A stretch of DNA of 64,000 nt. It comes from Pseudoalteromonas luteoviolacea B = ATCC 29581. GTDB lineage: Bacteria; Pseudomonadota; Gammaproteobacteria; Enterobacterales; Alteromonadaceae. Made by a program: the position numbers and the translations under genes. Under the pieces are notes generated by a model, which did no database searches, had not been told where the DNA came from, and saw only the letters and a program-made list of their open reading frames with translations. Positions 1 to 9,597 of the stretch are shown piece by piece; position 1 is the first letter of the stretch, and each line of letters starts with the position of its first letter. Location of the stretch: assembly GCA_000333235.1 (NCBI GenBank), contig CAPN01000032.1, positions 119,274 through 183,273 of the forward strand, read 5' to 3'.

Positions 1-2
1 AT

Positions 3-329
3 CGAGTTATTCAACCTATGCATCAAGAAAGAATTGCCTTATTAGAGCAGGCATTGCGCCTTGGTGATGCCATGGCACCCTTAATATTGTCTCAGGATCA
101 CTTATTCAATGTATACAACGAATCACAAAGCAACCAAAAGCTGGCCATTTATTACGGCATGCTTTTTAATGAAATGGCTAATGACTCACACCAAGGTAAA
201 GACTATTACTACCAAAAAATTAAGCCAATGTATGATGCTTTGACTTCATCTGAGCAAAGTGAAATAGACATTAAAGTAAGCCAAACACGAATGGATCCAA
301 ATCTAAAATTAAAAGAATCTAAGGACTAA
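3..329 (+). CDS. Hypothetical protein, 3' end only
   Basis: The frame is open from base 3. The first ATG (base 18) has no ribosome binding site, so this is probably the C-terminal part (about 109 residues) of a gene that starts left of the window. The visible part is soluble, mostly helical-looking and polar, with no signal peptide or membrane segment, and ends in a lysine-rich tail. I recognise no family. The next gene converges from the other strand about 70 bases downstream. Confidence 0.55.
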   Translation, partial: RVIQPMHQERIALLEQALRLGDAMAPLILSQDHLFNVYNESQSNQKLAIYYGMLFNEMANDSHQGKDYYYQKIKPMYDALTSSEQSEIDIKVSQTRMDPNLKLKESKD

Positions 330-399
330 TGAATTCATAACGAATACACTAGTCCTTGTAAATACCCATCTAACTTTAAGATGCTTGGGTCTATTATTT

Positions 400-774
400 T
401 TAGAAAGAAAAACGTACTGTAACGCCGTGATGGCCGGATTCTTTTACTTTAACCAGTACTTTTGCACCTTCAGGAATAACAATATCAGCTGTCATTTTGT
501 TTTCGCCTGCAGCAACAAGTTGAGCGTCAGATTTTTTACCATTGGCAAGCACAACGATGTCTCCAGTCACCTCTTTTGTTAGGTAAGCTTTACCGTGTTC
601 ACGTAAATATAGACTTACGCTTTTTTCCTCACGAACTAATTCGAACTCCATTTCCTGCTCAATTTGAACAACACCACCGTGCATTGGCACATCACTGCCA
701 TGTGCGATGACAGGTGGCGCAGCAAATACAGTACTTACCGCTAGAAAAATAATTAATAATACAGGTGTTTTCAT
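400..774 (-). CDS. Small periplasmic protein at the end of a metal-efflux operon
   Basis: A 124-residue exported protein. Residues 1-24 form a typical signal peptide, ending in a run of Ala/Pro/Val before HGSDVPMHGG. The mature part is short and beta-rich, with His residues near the N-terminus and an HH pair close to the C-terminus (SGHHGVTVRFSF), which could bind metal. It lies 78 bases downstream of the RND pump gene on the same strand, so it is probably the last gene of that operon. Its role as a periplasmic metal-handling accessory is inferred from position and His content. I cannot place it in a named family; it does not look like CusF. Confidence 0.7.
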   Translation of the reverse strand: MKTPVLLIIFLAVSTVFAAPPVIAHGSDVPMHGGVVQIEQEMEFELVREEKSVSLYLREHGKAYLTKEVTGDIVVLANGKKSDAQLVAAGENKMTADIVIPEGAKVLVKVKESGHHGVTVRFSF

Positions 775-852
775 GTTTTTCTCTTTATAGGTTACTGACT
801 ATGATCAACAGACTTTAAGTAAATATAACTCAGGTGCCGCTGTGTTAACCTG

Positions 853-3800
853 TTAGATCAATTCTTGTGAATTACTGTTTAACCATTTTTGCGTTGGCTT
901 TTTACCAAACGTCCAGTAAAGCAAAGGTGTCAGTAAGGTATCAAGTAAAGTCGAACTCATCAGTCCAGAAAAGATCACAATGGCAACCGGGTGCAAGATT
1001 TCCTTACCTGGCTGATCTGCCGCCCAAAGTAACGGAATAAGCGCAAATGCTGTCACCATCGACGTCATTAACACTGGCGATAATCGCTCGTTCGCACCTC
1101 GTACAATGAGCGCTTTGTCGAATCTCTCCCCTTCAAATCGGATCAAATTAAGATAATGACTGATTTTTAGAATACCATTACGCGCGGCGATCCCAGTTAA
1201 CGTTATAAAGCCAACAACCGAAGCAACAGAGAGCGGCGTCGCCGTTAGCCACATTGCTATCACCGCACCGATTAGCGCCATCGGCAAACTGCACATAATA
1301 ATTGTGGCAAACACCATTGATTGATAACGCAGATAAAGAACTAAAAAGATTAAAGCAAACGATAATACCGACAGGCCGATTAACAACCTCATCGCTTGCT
1401 CTTGCGCTAAAAACTGCCCCTCTAAACTGATAAAACTATCCTCAGGCAAGGGCTCCCCAGCAACAATCTCACGAATTGATTTGAGTAGGGACTTTACATC
1501 AACATTCTCACTGTTGGCGTAAAGCACTAAACGACGACGGCTATTTTCTCGCAATATTTGATTAGGTCCATCCAATAACTGGATATCCGCAACAAAGGAT
1601 ACGGGGATTGCACCCGCTGGTGAGTCAATCAACGTGTCGGCGAGCGCCTGCGGTGTGCGTTTTTTGTCATCCAAACGAAGTACTAATTCAAATCGCTTAA
1701 CCCCATCTATCACGTCGGTGACGTGGGTACCTTCGGTCAGAATATTCAATTGACGAAGGGCTGAACCTGGGGTTAGTCCATATTTTGCTAGCTTGTCATA
1801 ATCCAATCGTACACTCAATTGCGGAATTAACACTTGCTTTTCAATATTAATATCCACTAAGCCGGGCACGTTTTCGAGCTTTTTACGTAATGCATCTGCG
1901 GTACGGCGAAGGGCATCTAGATCACTGCCAAACAACTTTACCGCAAGCTGAGCTCGCACCCCGGATAGCAGATGATCCAGACGATGGGAAATGGGTTGAC
2001 CAATTGCGACTTGCCCGGGTAAAACCAACAGCTTCTCGCGAATTTCAGCAAGTACATCGTCTCGCGAACGCTCTGAAGGTATTAAATCGACATCGATTTC
2101 TGAGGAATGAACCCCTTCAGCATGTTCATCGAGCTCTGCACGCCCGGTTCTTCGCCCCACTTGAATGACTTCCGGAACAGAGAGCAACAAGGATTCTGCT
2201 AAGTGCCCCATTCTATTGGACTCTTCTAACGACGTGCCTGGTTCATAGATAACCCCAACGACGAGTGAACCTTCATTGAACGCAGGAAGAAAAGCACGAG
2301 GAAATTGTGTGATACTGATTGCACTCAGTATTGCGACCATACTCGTAGCAAGAATCAAAGGCTTAGATTTTGTTAAAGACCAATTTAACCAATGCTCTTG
2401 CCAGACTTTGAGCTTGCTCACTAACCAACTATCCCCTTGGTGGATAGCTTTCGCGCCAGGCAAAAGATAATGACAAAGCACCGGCGTAACCGTCATAGAT
2501 ACGAGCAGCGACCCAAGTATTGCGACGATATAGGCAAGTCCAAGTGGAGAAAACAATCGCCCTTCTATCCCAGGGAGCGCAAACAATGGTAAAAATACTA
2601 AAATGACAATCGCGGTCGCATAGATAATACCAGAGCGAACTTCGACACTCGCACGCCACACTACTTCGAATGCCGATTTGGGCAGTTGTGATTGTGCATT
2701 TTGTTTCAAGCGCCTGAGGATATTTTCAACATCAACAACCGAATCATCAACCAATTCCCCTATCGCAATCGCAAGCCCACCTAAGGTCATTACATTAATA
2801 CTTTGGCCAAGCCATTGAAAAATTAGCACAGTAACTGCAAGTGACAATGGGATCGCGAACAGCGAAATCACGGTCGTCTTGACTGACAATAAAAACATAA
2901 ACAACACAATAGTGACCATGACCGCACCATCTCGAAGCGCTTCTGTCACATTGTCGATGGACGATTTAATAAAATCAGCTTGTCGAAAAAGCACGCGTGG
3001 TTCAGTAAGTCCTTTAGGGAGTCCCACCTTAAGTTCTTCAAGTGCCTGTTCAATTTCCTGAGTCAATTGCACGGTATCTGCACTCGGTTGTTTTTGGACA
3101 TTGATCACCACTGCTGGTGCGCCATTAAACCCGCCATCGCCACGCTTCTCTGCCGCCGCATAACTAACCGTTGCGATATCAGAAAGCAGCACTGGTCGTT
3201 CATCATTCCAACCGACAGCAAGATTGTGCAAATGCCTCACTTCAAGTGTGCGGCCTTGGTGACGGATGAGATACTCCTGATTATTCAAATCAATGAATCC
3301 GCCACCAAAGTTTGCCGCAAAATCTTCTAGAGCTCGATGCAATTGCTCCAGATTTATATCAAACTGGCGCATTCTCATTGTATCGGGAGCCACTCGAAGT
3401 TGACGGACTTCTCCCCCTATTGGGATCACTTGCGAAACTCCCGGAATTGCCAAAAGCCGAGGTCTTAACACAAAGTCCGCATATTCTCGCGCTTTCATTG
3501 CACTTGAAGCGGTATGCTCAGCAATCGGTAAAGCAATGAGCATTACCTCACCCATAATCGAAGAAACGGGTCCCATTACTGACGTAATGCCTGCCGGTAA
3601 CTGCTCAGAAGCTAAATCTAAACGCTCTGAAACAAGCTGACGATTGCGGTATATATCGGTATCCCATTCAAACTCAACGTATACAATAGAAAGACCTATT
3701 CCTGACGTTGAACGAATACGTGTTACGCCGGTAACGCCATTTAGCAGATTTTCAAGCGGGAACGTGACTAATTGCTCAACTTCCTCTGGTGCCATACCAC

Positions 3801-3960
3801 CGGCTTCGGTCAATACCGTGACCACTGGTTTATTAAGATTAGGGAATACATCCACGGGCAGTTTTTGCCCTTGCATCACGCCATATACCATCATAACAAA
3901 TGCAACTAGCAGCACGACCAAACGATTGTTTAGGCTCGATTTAACTAAATAATTAAACAT
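853..3960 (-). CDS. Heavy-metal efflux RND pump, CzcA/CusA family
   Basis: A 1035-residue inner-membrane proton/metal antiporter of the HME-RND family (CzcA and CusA are of similar length). The N-terminus has the usual first transmembrane helix and the [13 protein letters not shown] segment. A long periplasmic part follows, then a helix bundle, a second periplasmic loop and a second bundle, the duplicated layout of RND pumps. The TM4 signature reads [15 protein letters not shown] near residues 400-412. It has the acidic residues for proton relay but differs from the DFG-DGA-VEN form of CzcA and the DAA-IEN form of CusA, so the metal is not settled. It starts 8 bases after the adaptor gene's stop. 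No outer-membrane (CzcC-type) gene is present. Confidence 0.92.
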   Translation of the reverse strand: MFNYLVKSSLNNRLVVLLVAFVMMVYGVMQGQKLPVDVFPNLNKPVVTVLTEAGGMAPEEVEQLVTFPLENLLNGVTGVTRIRSTSGIGLSIVYVEFEWDTDIYRNRQLVSERLDLASEQLPAGITSVMGPVSSIMGEVMLIALPIAEHTASSAMKAREYADFVLRPRLLAIPGVSQVIPIGGEVRQLRVAPDTMRMRQFDINLEQLHRALEDFAANFGGGFIDLNNQEYLIRHQGRTLEVRHLHNLAVGWNDERPVLLSDIATVSYAAAEKRGDGGFNGAPAVVINVQKQPSADTVQLTQEIEQALEELKVGLPKGLTEPRVLFRQADFIKSSIDNVTEALRDGAVMVTIVLFMFLLSVKTTVISLFAIPLSLAVTVLIFQWLGQSINVMTLGGLAIAIGELVDDSVVDVENILRRLKQNAQSQLPKSAFEVVWRASVEVRSGIIYATAIVILVFLPLFALPGIEGRLFSPLGLAYIVAILGSLLVSMTVTPVLCHYLLPGAKAIHQGDSWLVSKLKVWQEHWLNWSLTKSKPLILATSMVAILSAISITQFPRAFLPAFNEGSLVVGVIYEPGTSLEESNRMGHLAESLLLSVPEVIQVGRRTGRAELDEHAEGVHSSEIDVDLIPSERSRDDVLAEIREKLLVLPGQVAIGQPISHRLDHLLSGVRAQLAVKLFGSDLDALRRTADALRKKLENVPGLVDINIEKQVLIPQLSVRLDYDKLAKYGLTPGSALRQLNILTEGTHVTDVIDGVKRFELVLRLDDKKRTPQALADTLIDSPAGAIPVSFVADIQLLDGPNQILRENSRRRLVLYANSENVDVKSLLKSIREIVAGEPLPEDSFISLEGQFLAQEQAMRLLIGLSVLSFALIFLVLYLRYQSMVFATIIMCSLPMALIGAVIAMWLTATPLSVASVVGFITLTGIAARNGILKISHYLNLIRFEGERFDKALIVRGANERLSPVLMTSMVTAFALIPLLWAADQPGKEILHPVAIVIFSGLMSSTLLDTLLTPLLYWTFGKKPTQKWLNSNSQELI

Positions 3961-3968
3961 GTTCTAAC

Positions 3969-5087
3969 CTATCGCACTTGATTCAAAAGAGATGCACCCG
4001 TAATAACCACTCGATTGTCTTCACCTAATCCATCAGTGATCAATATTTTTCCAGGTTGCAGTACTTCATACTTAACTACTTGTGGTAAGAAACGTTCCGC
4101 CGAAAGCTTGATCCAAACTTGAGGTAAGTGATTTGAACTTAACACTACTGCTTCCGCGGGCAGAACGATCCCTTGTCGAATTTCGTTAATTGGTACTCGC
4201 AATGTTACATTTTCATTAAGTAATAAGTTTGCATCGTCGACATTGCTCGTAAGTTCAAAATTAACTTGTGTTAAGCCATTTATCCGCATAGGCGAATAGC
4301 CAACAAACTTAAATTCAAGTGAGGGTTGTTCAACAATTTGAGCTACCGTTAACTTAGGTAAAATGGTTCTGTCGTTCGTGGTTGCGGCTAATATCAGCTT
4401 ATTTGGTGCAATGATTTCAAATAGCGTCGCGCCCGCTTCGACCCATTGACCACGAGAAACATTATGGTTTATCAAGCGCCCAGAAATTGGCGCGATCAGT
4501 ACTTCTGGCTTTTCTAATCCCGTTTGTAGCGCTTTAGCTTGTTGTTTTAAACTCTGCAGATCCGCTTCTAATTGTTCTAAAACTTGCTTCGATGCAAGGT
4601 CACCTAATTTTTTTAAGCGCTCGACATCACGGTTTGTTTGGTCAATCCGATTGCGTATTGCAATTAACTCGCTCGTTTGGCTCGCCAGTTCATAAGCCGT
4701 ATCTTGATAACGGATTAAGCCAAGAACATCACCTGCCTTTACTAATGTTCCAGTAGGTCGAATACTTAGCATCTCTGACATGTCTAACCGACCGTCACTA
4801 CTGGATTGGATTTTCGCGTAACCATCAGGATGAGCATTAACAATTGCATCTAATTGAAAGTGTTTTTCAACCTTAGAAACGGTTACAAACTCAGTCTTAA
4901 TACCAAGCATAGCTTGGTGTTTCATCGGCATAATGACAGAGCCATCAGCCTGTTTACCTAAAGTGCTGTCGGAAGCTTTAGCTGTTTGGTCTAAATGCTC
5001 GCCATTCGGCCCATGGGCACCGGGAGACGCAAACAAATTAAATGCACTTAACATCGCGATTGAAAACAAAACGATCGCCCTCTTCAT
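3969..5087 (-). CDS. RND efflux periplasmic adaptor (membrane fusion protein), CzcB-like
   Basis: A 372-residue adaptor that would join the RND pump to an outer-membrane channel. The ATG at 5087 is chosen because it begins a signal peptide (MKRAIVLFSIAMLSAFNLFA) and overlaps the stop of the upstream gene by one base. The open frame extends further upstream, but that part has no export signal. The mature N-terminus carries SPGAHGPNGEHLD, also present in the upstream protein. A barrel-sandwich/lipoyl half, a coiled-coil hairpin (about residues 130-190, rich in Gln, Leu and Lys), the second lipoyl half (IAPISGRLINHNVSRGQWV) and beta-barrel regions follow, in the usual order. It is translationally coupled to both neighbours. 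Confidence 0.88.
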   Translation of the reverse strand: MKRAIVLFSIAMLSAFNLFASPGAHGPNGEHLDQTAKASDSTLGKQADGSVIMPMKHQAMLGIKTEFVTVSKVEKHFQLDAIVNAHPDGYAKIQSSSDGRLDMSEMLSIRPTGTLVKAGDVLGLIRYQDTAYELASQTSELIAIRNRIDQTNRDVERLKKLGDLASKQVLEQLEADLQSLKQQAKALQTGLEKPEVLIAPISGRLINHNVSRGQWVEAGATLFEIIAPNKLILAATTNDRTILPKLTVAQIVEQPSLEFKFVGYSPMRINGLTQVNFELTSNVDDANLLLNENVTLRVPINEIRQGIVLPAEAVVLSSNHLPQVWIKLSAERFLPQVVKYEVLQPGKILITDGLGEDNRVVITGASLLNQVR

Positions 5088-5674
5088 TATTTCTGCCCTC
5101 CAAACGTACGAGCGACTAACACGCCAAAAACAAACGCCACGATTGCAACAAGGAGAGAACTCCAAGGAAAGTCATGATGATGATCTTTATTCGACTCTAC
5201 TGCGTGATTTAGGATGTTATTGGTTAAATTCGCAACGAGTAGATCACCAGCATCATCGGATAACACGGTCAAAATAAGTTCATAGCTGCCTGCTTGATTT
5301 AGCTGTTCAATCAACGTTGGCTCAGTAACTAGGTAAGCGCCGGCTTCTTTACTAAATTGCGCTTTGACCTGTTGATCCATCGCGTCGACTTCGATGCTGG
5401 CATTTTCAACTGGTGAATTTGACTTAAAATCATGAAGATAAATGACTAACTTTGAATCGCGAAGTTCGCCGACAACTTCGAATGTTTCAGTAAAACTCTC
5501 AAATTTAGGAATAGCTGAAATACTTGCTTTTTCCGCCGTATCTAAATGTTCACCATTAGGGCCATGTGCGCCTGGCGATGCCGACGCACTAGAAAGAAAT
5601 AAAATTAAAGCTGCAGTGAAAAAAACACACATCACTCGCTGCCCATGAAGCAACAATAAGTAATTGATATACAT
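5087..5674 (-). CDS. Membrane-anchored periplasmic protein with the SPGAHGPNGEHLD motif
   Basis: A 195-residue protein: signal peptide (about residues 15-32; the ATG at 5632 is an alternative start), then SPGAHGPNGEHLD, a beta-sandwich-like stretch of about 100 residues, a His cluster (KDHHHDFPW) and one transmembrane helix near the C-terminus. The same 13-residue motif follows the signal peptide of the adjacent adaptor. The beta domain resembles Ig-like or FixH/YtkA-type domains found next to metal efflux systems, but this is a weak impression. Its stop overlaps the adaptor's start by one base. A role in presenting metal to the pump is inferred. Confidence 0.75.
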   Translation of the reverse strand: MYINYLLLLHGQRVMCVFFTAALILFLSSASASPGAHGPNGEHLDTAEKASISAIPKFESFTETFEVVGELRDSKLVIYLHDFKSNSPVENASIEVDAMDQQVKAQFSKEAGAYLVTEPTLIEQLNQAGSYELILTVLSDDAGDLLVANLTNNILNHAVESNKDHHHDFPWSSLLVAIVAFVFGVLVARTFGGQK

Positions 5675-5738
5675 ATATAATCCAAAAAAATATTATCGAC
5701 ATCAGTTCAAAAAACTGACCGTGAAAAATTTAACTGGA

Positions 5739-6089
5739 TTAAAATCTAGGCGGAGGTGTGGTGTCTTGTATGAAAGGCGCTGACCAATTATCGGGGAGTG
5801 ATGCAATTACGCCGATTGGTTTACTAAAATGATCTCGAGTTTTTTCAACCGCAATGATGGCTGTCACACAACAATCAATATCTTGATTGATGTGCTCAAC
5901 CGCATCTTTTGAAAACGAAATAGAAAATTGGCTGTGATCATTTTCATCATGGCTATGAGGCTGGCCTATTTCATGCAATAAGCCATGAACATCATTTATA
6001 GACTCATGCGAACTCTCAAACGCCATACGTCCAAACACTTGTGTGCTCAGAAAACAGAACATGACTAAAATGAGAGAAACCTTACGCAT
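5739..6089 (-). CDS. Small secreted His-rich protein upstream of the efflux genes
   Basis: A 116-residue protein with a signal peptide (about residues 1-20). The mature region has several His and acidic residues (HGLLHEIGQPHSHDENDH), a CC pair and a proline-rich C-terminus (TTPPPRF). Such proteins often head metal-resistance operons, but I cannot name the family. It lies 64 bases before the next gene on the same strand and could be its first cistron. A metal-sensing or metal-binding role is inferred only from composition and position. Confidence 0.65.
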   Translation of the reverse strand: MRKVSLILVMFCFLSTQVFGRMAFESSHESINDVHGLLHEIGQPHSHDENDHSQFSISFSKDAVEHINQDIDCCVTAIIAVEKTRDHFSKPIGVIASLPDNWSAPFIQDTTPPPRF

Positions 6090-6187
6090 TCGGCGTCCAT
6101 AATCGTGATTTGTTAAGATGCTACCATTGAATTAACGCCAGCTCAATGAGTTAAATTCAATAACTATCAACTTGTCACAAAGAAGAG

Positions 6188-6601
6188 TTACTTTCCAAAC
6201 AGTAACTTCCAAAAGCTCGGTGGCTCATGCAGTTTATGATACTCTTTGCGCAGTTCATCGATGTGTAGTGCGTCAGACTGAGCTTGATCCAACTTATTTT
6301 CTTCCACCAATGCTTTTAGTATAGCAACATGACTTAGTACTTTTTCTAACCCCTGCTGCGACTGTGTCTCTAATTCTGGTCTAAAACCGATTTGCTGACT
6401 TCTGATCAGATAAGATTCTAAAGACGCGAGTGCCAATATAGCATCTTCTTGCGTTGTCGCGTTCATAAACTGTTTGTAACTGAAGCCGACTTTCTTCATC
6501 GTTTCATTCAATTCGCTCGTTTGGCCTGATGCTTGTACATAATTTAAAACAGGTACCAAACTTAAAAACACCACTATCACTAAACTTTTAGGCATCGACA
6601 A
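6188..6601 (-). CDS. Cytochrome b562 family protein
   Basis: A 137-residue periplasmic four-helix protein of the cytochrome b562 type. Residues 1-24 are a signal peptide. Met35 (NETMKKVG) lies where the E. coli protein has its Met7 heme ligand, and His122 (KEYHKLH) lies where it has His102, so both axial ligands appear to be kept. There is no CXXCH motif, so any heme would be non-covalent. A C-terminal tail (PPSFWKLLFGK) extends past the usual end. The physiological electron partner of this family is poorly known. It follows the same strand as the metal-efflux cluster but sits 98 bases upstream of it, so co-transcription is uncertain. Confidence 0.75.
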   Translation of the reverse strand: MSMPKSLVIVVFLSLVPVLNYVQASGQTSELNETMKKVGFSYKQFMNATTQEDAILALASLESYLIRSQQIGFRPELETQSQQGLEKVLSHVAILKALVEENKLDQAQSDALHIDELRKEYHKLHEPPSFWKLLFGK

Positions 6602-6697
6602 GAGTATACTCCTAATAGAAACAAGCCTAATTATAACTAAAACAACTCATACACTAAATGCTACACTTTGAGTAATTGAGAAAATGACTGAGAGACT

Positions 6698-7744
6698 ATG
6701 TACTTTTTAAGAAAAACAGCGTTTTTACTTTTCTTGCTTTGTCCGCTTTTTATCAATGCGGCCAACAAAGTTGTCTTTATCAATCCAGGTTACGAAGTCA
6801 CAAATCCTACTGGCCCCTTTTGGCAAAATGTATCACGCATGATGCAAGCTGCTTCTGCTGATCTCAATTTCGACCTTAGCATCCGCTACGCTGAACGAAA
6901 TTATATCCAAATGAAAAAATTAGTTTCTCAGGCCCTAAGTGAAAATCCAGACTATTTAATTCTAGTTGACGAGAAATCGATCATCTTTGATACCTTAATG
7001 AGCCTTAAACCAACTCAAACACAACTCTACTTTTTGCTAAACCGCCCATCTTCTATTGAAATCGCACGCTTAGAAAGCAAAGGGTATCGTGTTTTAGGCA
7101 GCGTTATTGCAAACAATACAAAAGTAGGCAGAGCCCTAATGAAATCCATGCTCACTGCATCGGATCAATCAAAAGGGAGTATGTTTGCATTACTTGGCGA
7201 TACGATCACGTCAGCTTCTATCGAACGTGAACGAGGTATGCTCGGGGTAATGAATCGCCAACATCAAATTCGATTACGTGAACGCATCTATGCGAATTGG
7301 TCAGAGCAAGAAGCGTTCGATCGAGTGCTCGGTTTGGCTCAACGTTATCCAGACTTGGTTATGATTTGGTCGGCTAATGACGCCATGGCAGCCGGCGCAG
7401 AACGAGCTCTAAGACAACTTAATTTACGTGATAAAGTCATTATTGGCGGAATTAATTGGGACCCTCAGTATGAGCAACTCGATATGAGTTTTGGTGGTCA
7501 TTTTGCTTTAGGTGCTTATGCGTTAATCCGACTCAATGACTTCCGGGAATTAAACCAATTAAGCAAGGATCACGAAGAACTTGAGATTTTTGTTCCATAC
7601 TCAGAAAAATTTGCGCCACTCTTAAAAAGTGTCTATTCGGATCAACTTGAGAAAATAAACTTTCGGCAATTTTCTCAGACATCTGATACACCGCTCGCGT
7701 TTGGTATTGAACATTTACTATACAGCCTAGAAAAAAATTTTTAG
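6698..7744 (+). CDS. Periplasmic sugar-type substrate-binding protein (orphan)
   Basis: A 348-residue exported protein with a signal peptide (residues 1-22) and the two-lobe fold of periplasmic binding proteins of the RbsB/LsrB type (Peripla_BP_4). Typical features are the first-strand segment VVFINPGYEVTNPTGPFW, a long second lobe with SANDAMAAGAERAL, and IGGINWDPQYEQL near the hinge. No permease or ATPase gene lies nearby, so it may act as a sensor input or be used by a transporter elsewhere. The ligand cannot be read from the sequence. It is divergent from the cytochrome b562 gene, with a 96-base intergenic region. Confidence 0.8.
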   Translation: MYFLRKTAFLLFLLCPLFINAANKVVFINPGYEVTNPTGPFWQNVSRMMQAASADLNFDLSIRYAERNYIQMKKLVSQALSENPDYLILVDEKSIIFDTLMSLKPTQTQLYFLLNRPSSIEIARLESKGYRVLGSVIANNTKVGRALMKSMLTASDQSKGSMFALLGDTITSASIERERGMLGVMNRQHQIRLRERIYANWSEQEAFDRVLGLAQRYPDLVMIWSANDAMAAGAERALRQLNLRDKVIIGGINWDPQYEQLDMSFGGHFALGAYALIRLNDFRELNQLSKDHEELEIFVPYSEKFAPLLKSVYSDQLEKINFRQFSQTSDTPLAFGIEHLLYSLEKNF

Positions 7745-7776
7745 TCTCGTTTTACTCAATGACCACCTATATTTTT

Positions 7777-7800
7777 CGTCCTAAAAAAAGTTTTAGGACG
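7777..7800. terminator. Perfect hairpin after the binding-protein gene
   Basis: CGTCCTAAAA and TTTTAGGACG form a perfect 10-bp stem with a 4-base loop, 33 bases after the stop codon. There is no clear T-run directly after it on the plus strand, so it may be a terminator or only an mRNA-stabilising stem. Confidence 0.45.
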
Positions 7801-7934
7801 ATTATCCAAAATTTGTTGCTAATGCAACAAAGTTAGACCACCAAGAAAATTACCTTTTACAGAGCCAATTGACAGCGTTGTTTTTTCGAACAACACTACG
7901 CAAAGGTTAACAACATGTAAAACAGGTAAATAAA

Positions 7935-9536
7935 ATGAAAGGTAACATTTCAACAAGCATTAAAAAAACAACGCTCGCCTCTGCGGTTGGTGTAGCACTT
8001 AGCTTCACAATTCTGGCTCCTGCAGCTCTTGCACAAGCAGATACACAACGTGTAATTCTCACGCTAAAACCAACAACTCAGGCTATGAGTAAAACAGACA
8101 AAAGTGAACAATTAAACGCTTTTGCCTATAGTAAAAATTTGACACCACTTAAAACCTTACCAAGTATCAACGCAGTCGTATTAAATTTAACACCCCAAGA
8201 GCAGCTTACCCTTTGGGAAAACGGTGAGGTTGAAAGTATTGAAGAAGACCCTAAGCGATTCCTGATGGCCGAAAGTACACCCTATGGTATTACCATGACC
8301 CAAGCGGATCAACTCAGTGATTCACTCACAGGTAATCGCAAAGTGTGCATCATGGACACCGGCTATACGTTAAATCACGAAGATCTGCCTAGTACTGGAG
8401 TAACGGGCAATGACGGTTACGGTTCAAACGATACAGGTAACTGGTATCAAGACGGTAATGGTCACGGAACTCATGTTGCGGGTACCATTGCAGCCATTAG
8501 TAATGGCAAAGGCGTCGTTGGTGTAAACCCATCAGGTCAATTAGGTCTGCACATTGTTAAAGTTTTCAATGACTCAGGCCGATGGGCTTATGGCTCTGAT
8601 CTTATCAAAGCGATTGAGCAATGTGAGGCGGCGGGTGCAAACGTAACAAGCATGAGTTTAGGTGGCGGTGCGAGCTCGACAGCAGAGCGAAATGCCTTCG
8701 AACAAAGCTATTCGCGCGGCATGCTTCATATTGCCGCAGCTGGCAACGATGGAAACAGCAGTTTGAGTTACCCCGCATCCTATGATGCTGTTGTATCTGT
8801 TGCAGCAGTAGATAGTTCAGAAAACAAAGCATCATTCTCTCAATACAACAACCAAGTTGAAATTGCTGGGCCAGGCGTAAATGTTAATTCCACATGGAAT
8901 AATGGCGGTTATAAATCCATCAGCGGCACGTCAATGGCGACTCCACACGTTTCCGGTGTTGCAGCATTAGTTTGGAGCCACTTTCCCGAATGTAGTAATA
9001 CGCAAATTCGTAATGCCTTGAATGCTACAGCAAAAGACAAAGGCACGAGCGGACGCGATACTTCTTATGGCTTTGGTATTGTACAAGCAAAGGCCGCTTA
9101 TAACTACTTATCACAAAACCGCTGTGATGGCGTCACTCAAGTTACCGCTGATTTTACTTATACCGTAAATGGATTGAGTGTTTCCTTCACCAATAGCTCA
9201 AGTGGTGCAAGTGACTATCAATGGAGCTTCGGCGATGGCCAACAAAGTTTAGCTACAAACCCAACTCATACCTATGCGGCTGCCGGAAGCTTTGAGGTAG
9301 TATTGACGGCAAGTAAAGCTGGAAAGACAGCACAAAAACGCATATCAGTCACCGTGACCGATGGCTCATCCAATACGGGCTGTACAGGCCTTGCTGCATG
9401 GGATGCAAACAAGACCTATCAAATTGGCAATAAGGTCTCATATAAAAATTATGAGTATGAAGCGATTTGGTGGTCACGCGCGGCTTCACCAGAGGTGTTT
9501 TCTAACGTATGGCGTAAAGGCGCAAAATGTAACTAA
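7935..9536 (+). CDS. Secreted subtilisin-like serine protease (S8) with PKD and chitin-binding-type domains
   Basis: A 533-residue secreted protease. A signal peptide (about 1-34) is followed by an inhibitor-like propeptide (to about residue 110) and an S8 catalytic domain. Its triad is visible as Asp141 (CIMDTGY), His177 (GNGHGTHVAG) and Ser333 (SGTSMATPHVSG). A PKD domain follows (about 400-475, with YQWSFGDG), then a C-terminal module of the CBM5/12 type (about 483-533: AWDANKTYQIGNKVSY with flanking Cys). The last module usually binds chitin or other insoluble polymers, so the enzyme probably attacks protein within particulate matter. It stands alone with its own leader, and a strong terminator follows. 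Confidence 0.93.
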   Translation: MKGNISTSIKKTTLASAVGVALSFTILAPAALAQADTQRVILTLKPTTQAMSKTDKSEQLNAFAYSKNLTPLKTLPSINAVVLNLTPQEQLTLWENGEVESIEEDPKRFLMAESTPYGITMTQADQLSDSLTGNRKVCIMDTGYTLNHEDLPSTGVTGNDGYGSNDTGNWYQDGNGHGTHVAGTIAAISNGKGVVGVNPSGQLGLHIVKVFNDSGRWAYGSDLIKAIEQCEAAGANVTSMSLGGGASSTAERNAFEQSYSRGMLHIAAAGNDGNSSLSYPASYDAVVSVAAVDSSENKASFSQYNNQVEIAGPGVNVNSTWNNGGYKSISGTSMATPHVSGVAALVWSHFPECSNTQIRNALNATAKDKGTSGRDTSYGFGIVQAKAAYNYLSQNRCDGVTQVTADFTYTVNGLSVSFTNSSSGASDYQWSFGDGQQSLATNPTHTYAAAGSFEVVLTASKAGKTAQKRISVTVTDGSSNTGCTGLAAWDANKTYQIGNKVSYKNYEYEAIWWSRAASPEVFSNVWRKGAKCN

Positions 9537-9561
9537 TTTCAGTTCATTACCTCATCCAAAT

Positions 9562-9592
9562 AGTAAGCCAGTAATAACTGGCTTACTTTTTA
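9562..9592 (+). terminator. Rho-independent terminator of the protease gene
   Basis: AGTAAGCCAGT and ACTGGCTTACT form an 11-bp stem with a 4-base loop followed by TTTTT. It lies 26 bases after the stop codon and, being symmetric, could also serve the converging transporter gene. Confidence 0.85.
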
Positions 9593-9597
9593 CCACG

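Noticed and set aside
1890..3952. Several plus-strand frames opposite the RND pump gene
   Set aside because: They are shadows of a long coding gene, without start signals.
5088..5165. Longer start of the RND adaptor
   Set aside because: The extra residues lie inside the upstream gene and give a Cys/Arg-rich non-signal sequence; the coupled ATG at 5087 begins a signal peptide.
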